Assembly: GCA_052031065.1 (NCBI GenBank)
Contig: JBPEXY010000216.1
Coordinates: 1 to 33,485, forward strand
Direction: 5' to 3'
Origin: JBPEXY01 sp052031065
GTDB taxonomy: Bacteria; Pseudomonadota; Gammaproteobacteria; Immundisolibacterales; Immundisolibacteraceae
Length of the DNA: 33,485 bases
This document shows, piece by piece, positions 9,428 through 16,250 of this stretch. A program made the translations under genes and the position numbers. The notes under the pieces are model-generated. The model worked only from the letters and a program-made list of their open reading frames with translations, ran no database searches and was not told the origin of the DNA. Position 1 is the stretch's first letter; each line of letters starts with the position of its first letter.

Positions 9428-10240
9428 ATGAACACAATCGGCTTTATCGGTGGCGGTAATATGGCGAAAGCCCTGATCGGCGGCCTACTTGCAGCGGACA
9501 GGGTCGCTGGCAATATTCTGGTTGCTGAACCGAACAGGGATGCCGCTGAGTACCTGCGTGACACCTTTGGTGTGAAGGTGTTGAGTGATAACCAGCAGCT
9601 CGTCGCAGAAGCGGACGTGGTGGTCGTTGCGGTCAAGCCGCAAGTTGTTGCAGAGGTCGTTCGTGGGGTGGCGCAAGTGATCGCCAGCCGTCAGCCGCTG
9701 CTGGTCTCCATTGTTGCGGGAATCCCCGTGTCCGCATTTACCAGTTGGGTGGGTGGTTCGCTGGCAATGGTCAGGACCATGCCCAATACACCAGCACTGA
9801 TCGGCAAGGGGATAACAGCGCTGTTTGCCAATGAACAGGTAACTGCTGCCCAGCGTGAGCAGGCGGAGCAGATATTAACGGCAGCCGGTCGTACCTTGTG
9901 GGTGGAGCAGGAACAGTTGCTTGATGCGGTGACGGCTGTTTCCGGTAGCGGTCCGGCCTATTTTTTTCGTGTCATCGAGGCGATGATTGCCGCAGGGGAG
10001 GCCCTTGGGCTTTCGACTGCCGAGGCGACCCAGCTGACGATTGCAACGGCTGTCGGTGCTGCCGAACTGGCCCAGGCGAGTGAACAACCAGTGGCTGAGC
10101 TACGGCGACAGGTGACTTCACCTGGCGGCACCACTGCGGCGGCGCTGGAGGTGCTTGAGGTGGGTCAGATTGACGATCTGTTTCAGCGAGCCCTGACAGC
10201 CGCGGTGCAGCGAGCTGTCGAGCTGGCTGATGAAGCGTGA
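9428..10240 (+). CDS. proC: Pyrroline-5-carboxylate reductase
   Basis: ProC catalyses the last step of proline synthesis, the NAD(P)H-dependent reduction of 1-pyrroline-5-carboxylate to proline. The 270-residue protein opens with the dinucleotide motif GFIGGGNMAKAL (residues 5-16). It contains VAVKPQ and MPNTPALIGKG, and the C-terminal dimerisation/active-site region VSGSGPAYFF and TSPGGTTAAAL. These are diagnostic of the family. A very good ribosome binding site, GGAGAAAGG, lies directly before the ATG. It lies between yggS and yggT, a common gammaproteobacterial grouping. Confidence 0.96.
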   Translation: MNTIGFIGGGNMAKALIGGLLAADRVAGNILVAEPNRDAAEYLRDTFGVKVLSDNQQLVAEADVVVVAVKPQVVAEVVRGVAQVIASRQPLLVSIVAGIPVSAFTSWVGGSLAMVRTMPNTPALIGKGITALFANEQVTAAQREQAEQILTAAGRTLWVEQEQLLDAVTAVSGSGPAYFFRVIEAMIAAGEALGLSTAEATQLTIATAVGAAELAQASEQPVAELRRQVTSPGGTTAAALEVLEVGQIDDLFQRALTAAVQRAVELADEA

Positions 10241-10289
10241 CCGCTGAAATCGTAGTGGATTTCGCCCACAGGATTAGAGGATAGAACGG

Positions 10290-10865
10290 TTGAACGGTAA
10301 TTACGGTGTGCAGGCCATTGAGTTTCTGATCCAGGCGCTGGTCGGGCTCTATATCGGTATTGTGATGGCTCGTTTCCTGTTGCAGTGGGTGCGAGCCGAT
10401 TTTAATAACCCGGTTTCGCAATTTGTTGTCGCGGCGACTCAGCCACTGCTCAGGCCGATGCGCCGGTATATCCCATCGGTTGGTGGAATAGATACTTCCA
10501 GTTTGCTGTTGATGTTGCTGCTGCAGACTCTGGAACTGCTGATGCTTTATGGGCTTCACGGTTACCTCCCGGCGCTGCCTGGATTGCTGGTTACGGCGGT
10601 GGCACAGCTGGTCAATCTGGCGATCAATTTCTACCTGGTATTACTGCTAATACTGGTGGTCAGCAGCTGGATTGGTTCTGCTGGTTACAGCCCGATTTTG
10701 CTGCTGGTCAGTCAGGTTTGCGCGCCACTGTTAAAACCGTTGCGGAGGGTGATTCCGCCGCTTGGGGTTTTTGACCTGTCGGTGCTGGTGGCTTTTTTGT
10801 TGCTCCAGTTGGGCAAGATATTGCTGGTCGCGCCCTTGGTTGATTTGGGTCGGTCACTCGTCTGA
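10290..10865 (+). CDS. yggT: YggT family integral membrane protein
   Basis: This is a 191-residue membrane protein with two tandem YggT repeats (roughly residues 5-80 and 95-185). Each has a hydrophobic helix, a short loop containing a PLLRPMRR-like or PLLKPLRR-like motif, and a further helix. Both motifs are visible: QPLLRPMRRYIPSVGG and APLLKPLRRVIPPLG. The family's molecular function is not established. Members are linked to osmotic adaptation in bacteria and to thylakoid biogenesis in plastids. The start is TTG at 10290 with a GGATTAGAGGAT purine-rich region just upstream. No ATG close enough explains the conserved N-terminus. It is likely co-transcribed with proC. Confidence 0.92.
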   Translation: MNGNYGVQAIEFLIQALVGLYIGIVMARFLLQWVRADFNNPVSQFVVAATQPLLRPMRRYIPSVGGIDTSSLLLMLLLQTLELLMLYGLHGYLPALPGLLVTAVAQLVNLAINFYLVLLLILVVSSWIGSAGYSPILLLVSQVCAPLLKPLRRVIPPLGVFDLSVLVAFLLLQLGKILLVAPLVDLGRSLV

Positions 10866-10945
10866 TGTGGTGTCGATGTTGAGGTTTTCGAGGATCGGGC
10901 AATTACCTGGCGGCAAGCCTGATAGCGGCACCCGGGAGGCTGGCT

Positions 10946-11596
10946 TTGGTTGACTGGCAATCGATCGATACGGTGCTTCTCGACATGGATGGCACCCTGC
11001 TTGATCTGCGTTACGACAACGACTTCTGGTTCGACCATCTTCCGGGGGTTTACGGGTCACGTGAGGGGTTGTCAGTGGAGGAGGCAAGGGCTGCGATTCT
11101 CGACCTGAGTGGTGCTCGTAAAGGCACGCTGGAGTTCTACTGTATGGATCACTGGAGCGAAGTGCTCAAGCTCGATGTCGCACGCCTTAACACCGAGCTG
11201 GCTCATCTGGTGCAATATCGACCGAACGCCCAGCGCTTTCTGAAAATGCTTCAGCTGCGTGGAACGCGGACGGTCCTGGTGACCAACTCGCATCAGTCCG
11301 GTATCGATTTCAAAATGAGCCAGACTGACCTGGAGATTCATCTTGACAGGGTAATTTGTGCTCACGATTCGGGATTCCCCAAGGAGCGCCATGGGTTCTG
11401 GGACTGGCTGCAGCGGGTGGAGCCTTTCGATCCCGACCGGACGTTACTGGTCGATGACAATGTCAGTGTGCTAGATGCTGCGGCCAGCTGGGGATTACGC
11501 TATCTGCTGGCGGTTTCCCAGCCTGACTCCAGTCGGCAGCGGATAGATACCGGCGGCTATCCATCGGTGGAAGATTTCGAGCAGATTCTGCCCTGA
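10946..11596 (+). CDS. yrfG: HAD-family GMP/IMP nucleotidase (YrfG-like)
   Basis: This is a haloacid dehalogenase-type phosphatase predicted to dephosphorylate purine mononucleotides such as GMP and IMP. Motif I is LLDMDGTLLD, with nucleophile Asp13 and acid/base Asp15. Motif II is VLVTNSH. The motif III lysine is in GFPKERHGFW, and the C-terminal acidic motif is LLVDDN. The segment DLRYDNDFWFDHLP after motif I is characteristic of the YrfG group, where specificity for IMP and GMP has been reported. The product is 216 residues. The start is TTG at 10946, with GGGAGG 8 bp upstream. It lies 80 bp after yggT. Substrate is by family only. Confidence 0.88.
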   Translation: MVDWQSIDTVLLDMDGTLLDLRYDNDFWFDHLPGVYGSREGLSVEEARAAILDLSGARKGTLEFYCMDHWSEVLKLDVARLNTELAHLVQYRPNAQRFLKMLQLRGTRTVLVTNSHQSGIDFKMSQTDLEIHLDRVICAHDSGFPKERHGFWDWLQRVEPFDPDRTLLVDDNVSVLDAAASWGLRYLLAVSQPDSSRQRIDTGGYPSVEDFEQILP

Positions 11597-11617
11597 CTTT
11601 ATCTGCCTCATGTTCAC

Positions 11618-11676
11618 TTACGCACAGCTGGACGCTGCCATGGCAAGGGCTTCTGGTTGTTATTCACATATCCACA
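11618..11676 (+). promoter_or_regulatory. Cluster of DnaA-box-like sequences upstream of nrdJa
   Basis: TTATTCACA (11660-11668) fits the consensus TTATNCACA. ATATCCACA (11668-11676) and TTACGCACA (11618-11626) each differ at one position. Ribonucleotide reductase operons such as E. coli nrdAB are regulated by DnaA, and this cluster lies 7 bp upstream of the distal NrdR box. Function is inference. Confidence 0.4.
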
Positions 11677-11682
11677 GCGTTA

Positions 11683-11698
11683 ACACAATATCTAGTGT
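11683..11698 (+). promoter_or_regulatory. NrdR box 1 (distal)
   Basis: ACACAATATCTAGTGT matches 15 of 16 positions of the NrdR box consensus ACACWATATATWGTGT. NrdR is the ATP/dATP-sensing repressor of ribonucleotide reductase genes. This copy lies 327 bp upstream of the nrdJa start and begins exactly 200 bp before box 2. Confidence 0.85.
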
Positions 11699-11863
11699 TG
11701 GTGTGGTTCTCAGGTCTGGTCTGTGATCCATTGGGGTGGTTTTGTCTCCGATTCTCGGAGCAGCGATGTTTTTTATTTAAGTTATTGAATTTTAATACAT
11801 AATAAATTTATAGAAATTCTTCTTGTCTCTCTGGTTCCTCTTCGGGAATAATTCTCCTGCCGC
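11699..11863. other. AT-rich spacer between the two NrdR boxes
   Basis: This part of the 413-bp gap between yrfG and nrdJa has no gene. It includes a small stem (CTCCGA/TCGGAG at about 11746-11760) and an unusually AT-rich stretch at about 11769-11818. Such DNA is flexible or easily melted and could favour looping between the flanking boxes or a second promoter. I found no further NrdR box here and no B12 riboswitch core. Confidence 0.35.
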
Positions 11864-11892
11864 TTGTCGATTCTTGCGCCTGACACTATATC
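11864..11892 (+). promoter_or_regulatory. Candidate sigma-70 promoter of nrdJab
   Basis: The -35 is TTGTCG (11864-11869) and the -10 is TATATC (11887-11892), with a 17-bp spacer and 4 of 6 matches at each hexamer. The -10 lies entirely inside NrdR box 2, so NrdR binding would block RNA polymerase. This arrangement supports both calls. Confidence 0.55.
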
Positions 11893-11898
11893 TAGTGT
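11883..11898 (+). promoter_or_regulatory. NrdR box 2 (proximal)
   Basis: ACACTATATCTAGTGT matches 15 of 16 positions of the NrdR consensus and differs from box 1 at a single base. It overlaps the candidate -10 element and lies 111 bp upstream of the nrdJa ATG. No nrdR gene is in the window. Confidence 0.88.
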
Positions 11899-12009
11899 TT
11901 TTTGGTTCCTCGTGGGGGTATCCTCTTGATTTAAGGGTGCAGGTGGTTTTAGTCCATAGGCGCGGTTGCAGGGGCAACAATAAACATCAAATAAGCAGTC
12001 GGGGGTAGC

Positions 12010-14037
12010 ATGGCAGAGATATTGGCGGTAAGCGCCACTCCAGAAGCGGTTGAAGTGCCGCTGCAACCAGCATCTGTCGATATCTGGGACAGCAAATATC
12101 GATTAAAAAATAGTTCAGGTGAGGCGGTCGACAGCGATGTGGAAGGGACCTTCTCGCGTGTTGCTGCTGCGCTCGCGGATGTCGAAGAGTCTGACGAGCT
12201 GAAGGATTACTGGAAACAGCGATTCCTCTGGGCTTTGCAGCAGGGAGCACTGCCGGCTGGTCGAATTCTCTCCAATGCCGGTGCTTTGGAGCATAAGCCG
12301 GCCACCTCGACCATCAACTGTACGGTTTCAGGCGAAATAAAGGATTCCATGTCCGGTATTCTCGCCAAGGTGCAGGAGGCAGGGATGACACTCAAGGCTG
12401 GTTGCGGTATCGGCTATGAGTTTTCCACCCTGCGGCCCAAGGGAGCCTATGTCGCAGGTGCGGGAGCGACCACCTCGGGACCGCTCTCCTTTATGGATAT
12501 TTACGACCGTATGTGTTTCACCATCTCTTCTGCAGGTGGTCGGCGTGGCGCGCAGATGGCGACCTTTGATATACAGCATCCGGATGTGATGGATTTCATC
12601 CGCGCCAAACGGGAAGATGGCAGGCTGCGGCAGTTCAATCTGAGCTGCCTGATTACCGAAGAATTTATCGATGCGGTACGTCAGGACAGGCAGTGGGAGC
12701 TGAAGTTTGACGACGAAACCTACCAGACTTTGCCAGCGCGCAGGCTCTGGAATGTGATCATGTCGTCAACCTATGACTATGCAGAGCCGGGTTTTATTCT
12801 GATCGACAAGGTCAATGAGATGAATAACAACTGGTTTTGTGAAGAGATTCGCGCCACCAACCCCTGCGGCGAGCAGCCGTTACCGCCCTACGGAGCCTGT
12901 CTGCTGGGGTCGGTGAACCTGACCCGTTTTGTGATTGACCCCTTTACCGAAGAAGCCCGCTTTGACTGGTCACGCTATCGGGAGGTGGTGGCGGTTTTTA
13001 CCCGTATGCTCGATAACGTAGTTGAAATCAATGGCCTGCCGCTGGAAAGGCAGCGCGATGAGATTGAGCAGAAGCGGCGCCACGGTATGGGGTTTCTTGG
13101 TCTCGGGTCGGCATTGACCATGCTCAGGATCAAATACGGTTCTGCAGAGTCATTGGAGTTTACCGAAGCGGTAGCGCGGGAAATGGCTGAAGTTGGCTGG
13201 CAAACTGGTATTGACCTGGCCGAGGAGAAGGGGCCGGCGCCGATTATGGAAGAGCTGTTCACTGTTGATCAGCAGATGCTCGACAAACGGCCGGAGCTCG
13301 GCGCAGATGGCTACAGCGTTGGGGACCAGTTGCCGGGCAAGGTGCTAATCAGTCGATATAGCCGGTATATGCAGCAGTTTGATAAAGCGTTGACCGAGCG
13401 TATGGCACAGGTGGGAGCCCGTTTTACCCACCACACGTCGATAGCGCCGACGGGTACTATTTCTCTCAGTCTGGCGAACAATGCCAGCAATGGTATCGAG
13501 CCCAGTTTTGCCCACCACTATTCCCGCAACGTGATTCGGCAGGGGCGCAAAACCAAGGAAAAGGTTGACGTCTATTCTTACGAGTTGCTGGCTTATCGGG
13601 AGTTGATTAACCGTGATGCCATGCCGTTTGCCGAAGAAACGGCTAATCAGTTGCCGGAATACTTCATTTCTGCGGATGACATCTCACCGAAGGAACATGT
13701 GGATGTGCAGGCAGCGGCGCAGAAATGGATCGATTCATCAATATCGAAAACTGCCAACGTGCCTACCGATTACCCCTTCGAGGAGTTCAAGGATATTTAT
13801 CTCTATGCTCACGAAAAAGGGCTTAAAGGATGTACTACCTTCCGGTTTAACCCGGAAGCCTTTCAGGGTGTCCTGGTTAAGGAGCAGGATCTGGAAAATA
13901 CCGTCTATCGGTTTGAGCTGAGCGACGGCACTGCGGTTGATGCCAGAGGTAATGAACAGATTGAATACGACGGTGAAGTGCATTCCGCAGCCAATCTGTT
14001 TGACGCGCTGAAAGAGGGTTACTACGGGAAGTTCTAA
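12010..14037 (+). CDS. nrdJa: Class II (B12-dependent) ribonucleotide reductase, catalytic part NrdJa
   Basis: NrdJa reduces ribonucleotides to deoxyribonucleotides using adenosylcobalamin, so it works with or without oxygen. The 675-residue protein has the class II active-site cysteines. Cys286 in NPCGEQ is the thiyl-radical residue, Cys297 in YGACLLGS and Cys104 in TINCTVSG form the redox pair, and Glu288 is present. The 11-residue spacing of the last two cysteines matches class II enzymes. NNASNGIEPSFA and APTGTISL are also typical. The protein ends without the C-terminal cysteine tail, which is encoded by the next gene, as in P. aeruginosa. The ATG has a GGGGG ribosome binding site. Two NrdR boxes lie upstream. 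Confidence 0.95.
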   Translation: MAEILAVSATPEAVEVPLQPASVDIWDSKYRLKNSSGEAVDSDVEGTFSRVAAALADVEESDELKDYWKQRFLWALQQGALPAGRILSNAGALEHKPATSTINCTVSGEIKDSMSGILAKVQEAGMTLKAGCGIGYEFSTLRPKGAYVAGAGATTSGPLSFMDIYDRMCFTISSAGGRRGAQMATFDIQHPDVMDFIRAKREDGRLRQFNLSCLITEEFIDAVRQDRQWELKFDDETYQTLPARRLWNVIMSSTYDYAEPGFILIDKVNEMNNNWFCEEIRATNPCGEQPLPPYGACLLGSVNLTRFVIDPFTEEARFDWSRYREVVAVFTRMLDNVVEINGLPLERQRDEIEQKRRHGMGFLGLGSALTMLRIKYGSAESLEFTEAVAREMAEVGWQTGIDLAEEKGPAPIMEELFTVDQQMLDKRPELGADGYSVGDQLPGKVLISRYSRYMQQFDKALTERMAQVGARFTHHTSIAPTGTISLSLANNASNGIEPSFAHHYSRNVIRQGRKTKEKVDVYSYELLAYRELINRDAMPFAEETANQLPEYFISADDISPKEHVDVQAAAQKWIDSSISKTANVPTDYPFEEFKDIYLYAHEKGLKGCTTFRFNPEAFQGVLVKEQDLENTVYRFELSDGTAVDARGNEQIEYDGEVHSAANLFDALKEGYYGKF

Positions 14038-14052
14038 ATCGGAGTCGACAGC

Positions 14053-14088
14053 ACGCCCCTCCCCAGGCCGAAATTGATTGAGGGGCGT
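14053..14088 (+). other. Hairpin in the nrdJa-nrdJb intercistronic gap
   Basis: ACGCCCCTC (14053-14061) and GAGGGGCGT (14080-14088) form a perfect, GC-rich 9-bp stem with an 18-nt loop. It ends 1 base before the nrdJb ribosome binding site GGAGAAG (14090-14096). No T run follows, so it is not a terminator. It could be an RNase-resistant processing point or could tune nrdJb translation. Confidence 0.7.
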
Positions 14089-14100
14089 CGGAGAAGATCA

Positions 14101-14787
14101 ATGGTTATTAAAATAGATAAACAGATCACCGGTTACGCAGTGGTTGATGAGCAGCAACAGGTGGCGGAAGTGCAGCAGGAGCTGGTGGCAGATGTAATCC
14201 AGATGCATGAAAAGCTGGAGCGGCCTGAACAGCTGCATGGCTCAACCTACAAAATAAAAACCCCGCTGTCGGAGCATGCCCTCTACGTCACCATTAACGA
14301 TGTAGTGCTTAATCCGGGCACTGATCATGAGTTACGCAGACCTTTCGAGATTTTCATCAATTCGAAGAACATGGACCACTTTCAGTGGATTGTGGCCCTG
14401 ACCCGGATTATCTCGGCGGTATTCCGCAAAGGCGGTGATGTCACTTTTCTGGTTGAAGAGCTGCACTCGGTTTTTGATCCCCAGGGAGGGTATTTCAAGC
14501 CCGGAGGAGTCTATAAGCCATCTCTGGTCGCCGAGATTGGTGATGCCATCGAAACCCACCTGAAAATGATTGGGCTGCTGCGTGAAGAAGAGCTGACGGA
14601 TGTGCAGAAGCAGGTAATGGCTGAAAAGCGGCAACAGTATGAGAGTCGTCAGCAACAGGCTGGTGGTGAAGACTCCGCAAATTACCCTGAGGGCGCGGTG
14701 CTCTGCGCCAAATGTAGTACCAAGGCGGTCATTCTGATGGATGGCTGTATGACCTGTCTCAGCTGTGGAGACTCCAAGTGTGGCTAA
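14101..14787 (+). CDS. nrdJb: Class II ribonucleotide reductase, C-terminal part NrdJb
   Basis: NrdJb is the separate C-terminal portion of a split class II reductase. In P. aeruginosa both NrdJa and NrdJb are needed. The 228-residue protein has the TSCPD-type region (HALYVTINDVVLNPG, PFEIFINSKN, FRKGGDVTFLVEELHSV). It ends in a cysteine-rich segment (LCAKCSTKA, then GCMTCLSCGDSKCG) that provides the shuttle cysteines re-reducing the NrdJa active site, and possibly a zinc site. The ATG at 14101 has GGAG 7 bp upstream. A longer TTG frame from 14074 is rejected because it runs through the intercistronic hairpin. It lies 63 bp after nrdJa. Confidence 0.93.
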   Translation: MVIKIDKQITGYAVVDEQQQVAEVQQELVADVIQMHEKLERPEQLHGSTYKIKTPLSEHALYVTINDVVLNPGTDHELRRPFEIFINSKNMDHFQWIVALTRIISAVFRKGGDVTFLVEELHSVFDPQGGYFKPGGVYKPSLVAEIGDAIETHLKMIGLLREEELTDVQKQVMAEKRQQYESRQQQAGGEDSANYPEGAVLCAKCSTKAVILMDGCMTCLSCGDSKCG

Positions 14788-14811
14788 AGCGTTTGCCGTG
14801 AGTCAGGATTG

Positions 14812-14870
14812 TTCGCACACTCCGGGTTGCTGTCCTGGGCCGCAACTCATGGCTGCCCGGAGTGTGCGAA
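14812..14870. repeat. Perfect 15-bp inverted repeat between nrdJb and a convergent gene
   Basis: TTCGCACACTCCGGG (14812-14826) is exactly complementary to CCCGGAGTGTGCGAA (14856-14870), with a 29-nt loop. It lies between the convergent stops of nrdJb and the small membrane gene. There is no T run on either side, so it is not a standard intrinsic terminator. It may be a Rho-linked bidirectional end, an mRNA stabiliser, or a repeat-family element. Confidence 0.8.
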
Positions 14871-14886
14871 ATTACCCGTCAGGGTG

Positions 14887-15168
14887 CTAGAAATCTTCTC
14901 CCTTGAAGTGGTCCATAGCGAAGCCAAACATCGCCACTACCAGCCAGAAGCCGATCAAAAACCCATACCATTGCGGTGTTGCGCCGAGGTAGATGACGCC
15001 TGCAGTACCAAGGGCAAAATTAATTAATCCCCAGATGGTGTTAACCTGGGTTGATGAATTGGCGCCCAAAGGCGAACGGAATTTTTTACCGGCTACGCCC
15101 ATCAGGAAATGGGGCATGCCGTTGCTGAAAAAGAAGCCAATTAGTATGTGCCACCATGATATTTCCAT
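14887..15168 (-). CDS. Small conserved-looking integral membrane protein, function unknown
   Basis: I do not recognise this family with certainty. The 93-residue product begins MEISWWHILIGFFFSNG and has three hydrophobic segments (about residues 5-26, 43-63 and 66-85). It ends in an acidic/basic tail, FAMDHFKGEDF. No cysteine or catalytic motif is evident. The start at 15168 is chosen because GGGAGG lies 7 bp before that ATG on the minus strand. The longer frame to 15258 adds a non-hydrophobic stretch with no such signal. It is divergent from the DUF493 gene and convergent with nrdJb. Coding potential is supported by clean helices and the ribosome binding site. No role can be assigned. Confidence 0.8.
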   Translation of the reverse strand: MEISWWHILIGFFFSNGMPHFLMGVAGKKFRSPLGANSSTQVNTIWGLINFALGTAGVIYLGATPQWYGFLIGFWLVVAMFGFAMDHFKGEDF

Positions 15169-15278
15169 CTTTATCCCTCCCGTTTTGATTGATGAGATCG
15201 AATGATAGCAGTCAACTACAGAGAGATGGGCGGGTGGAAGCCTGTTTCTCAGAGTCAAAACGCGGCTTAGGGGGGGTG

Positions 15279-15548
15279 ATGCAGAAAACTGGTGCCGACC
15301 TGGACCGGCTTGCTGATCTGCTCGAGCAGCATTACCACTGGCCCGCAGATTACCCGTTTAAATTTATCGTCCCCCGACAGCAAGTGGCCCGGCTGTCGGA
15401 TCTGTTTGACTCGTCTGCGATGACTTTCAAAGAATCGCGAACCGGTAAATATGTCAGTGTTAGCGTGACTCTGATGATGAACTCAACTGACTCGGTGCTG
15501 GCGATTTATCGGCAGGCAGCAGAGATAGAAGGATTGATCGCGCTTTAA
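15279..15548 (+). CDS. DUF493 (YbeD-like) family protein
   Basis: This 89-residue soluble protein resembles E. coli YbeD. It has the PADYPFKFIVP opening of the domain, a central helix, the strand KYVSVSVTLMMNS, and the final helix with YRQAAEIEGLIAL. The fold resembles an ACT-type regulatory domain. The function is not established, although ybeD lies beside lipoate genes in E. coli. The start is taken at ATG 15279, preceded by AGGGGG. An in-frame GTG at 15276 and an upstream start at 15189 are possible but add non-family sequence. No lipoate gene is nearby. It lies upstream of the atp operon but has its own reading context. Confidence 0.85.
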   Translation: MQKTGADLDRLADLLEQHYHWPADYPFKFIVPRQQVARLSDLFDSSAMTFKESRTGKYVSVSVTLMMNSTDSVLAIYRQAAEIEGLIAL

Positions 15549-15684
15549 CTAGTCGTGCCTGAGCTATTGGTTTGCTGCGTTTAGCCCATTTCCGATGTGG
15601 CGATGAGCCCGGAGCAACAGGTTGTCGGCTGTCGCCGTAACCTTAGGATTAGCTCGCCGGGTGTATCTAAACGGTGCAGAGTTG

Positions 15685-15713
15685 TTGCGGCCATGCGGGC
15701 GCGCGCCTATAAT
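15685..15713 (+). promoter_or_regulatory. Sigma-70-type promoter of the atp operon
   Basis: A perfect -10 TATAAT (15708-15713) lies 17 bp after TTGCGG (15685-15690), which keeps the TTG core of the -35. The predicted transcription start is near 15720, about 70 bp before the atpI ATG. The GC-rich spacer is unusual. Nothing else is clear in the 243-bp gap. Confidence 0.7.
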
Positions 15714-15791
15714 TAGCCGCCCGCGATTCTGGGTGCTTGATTGTGCGCCTGCTAACTTGTTCAGTCCGTGATTTTTAGATCATTAATAAGT

Positions 15792-16195
15792 ATGCAGATG
15801 GTAAAAGCCCCTGCCGGTCGCGTTGCGGTGAAAGTAGCCATCAGGATGGTGGGCTGGCAAATGGTGCTGGCAGTTCTGAGCGGCGCTTTTTTTTTGTCCG
15901 CCTCGACCTGGCGAATGGCCTAGCCGCCTTTGCAGGTGGAGTGATTGCGGCCTTTTTCAGTTTGCTGGTGGCGGTCAGGTTTCTGGCGGTGTCGCCGGAG
16001 GCTGGCGGTGAACAGATGGTGCGGGCGCTGTTCCGTGCTGAGGCTGTAAAGTGGGTATGGGTCGTGCTGCTTTTTGGTGGTGCGGCAAAGTGGTTTTCTG
16101 GCTATTTTTTGCCGTTAATAGCAGGGTTTCTGGTCAGCCTGGTAGTCCACTGGCTGGCGTTGCTCTGGTACCCGCGGGGGGTGCCGCGCCATTAG
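15792..16195 (+). CDS. atpI: ATP synthase protein I (AtpI), split by a -1 frame change at a T9 run
   Basis: AtpI is a small membrane protein at the start of atp operons that helps assemble the c-ring and may assist Mg2+ supply. The frame from ATG 15792 encodes MQMVKAPAGRVAVKVAIRM and continues to a stop at 15924-15926. The family-like remainder (LDLANGLAAFAGGVIAAFF onward, three more helices, to 16195) is in the -1 frame. The two join at nine T (15887-15895), giving about 134 residues, the usual AtpI length. Either a sequencing or real single-T deletion, or slippage by ribosome or polymerase, would restore it. A GTG at 15941 could start a shorter, N-truncated protein. It lies first in the atp operon. 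Confidence 0.75.
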
Positions 16196-16250
16196 GCCTG
16201 CTTTTTTCGAATTTGATAACTGAAGTTAAAGTGACCCGACAGGTTTTTTA

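Noticed and set aside
11699..12009. Possible cobalamin riboswitch before nrdJa
   Set aside because: B12-dependent reductases sometimes have one, but I find no B12-box-like core in this region; control by NrdR explains the sites that are visible.
14074..14100. TTG start 9 codons upstream for nrdJb
   Set aside because: It would begin inside the hairpin loop and include the ribosome binding site of the ATG at 14101.
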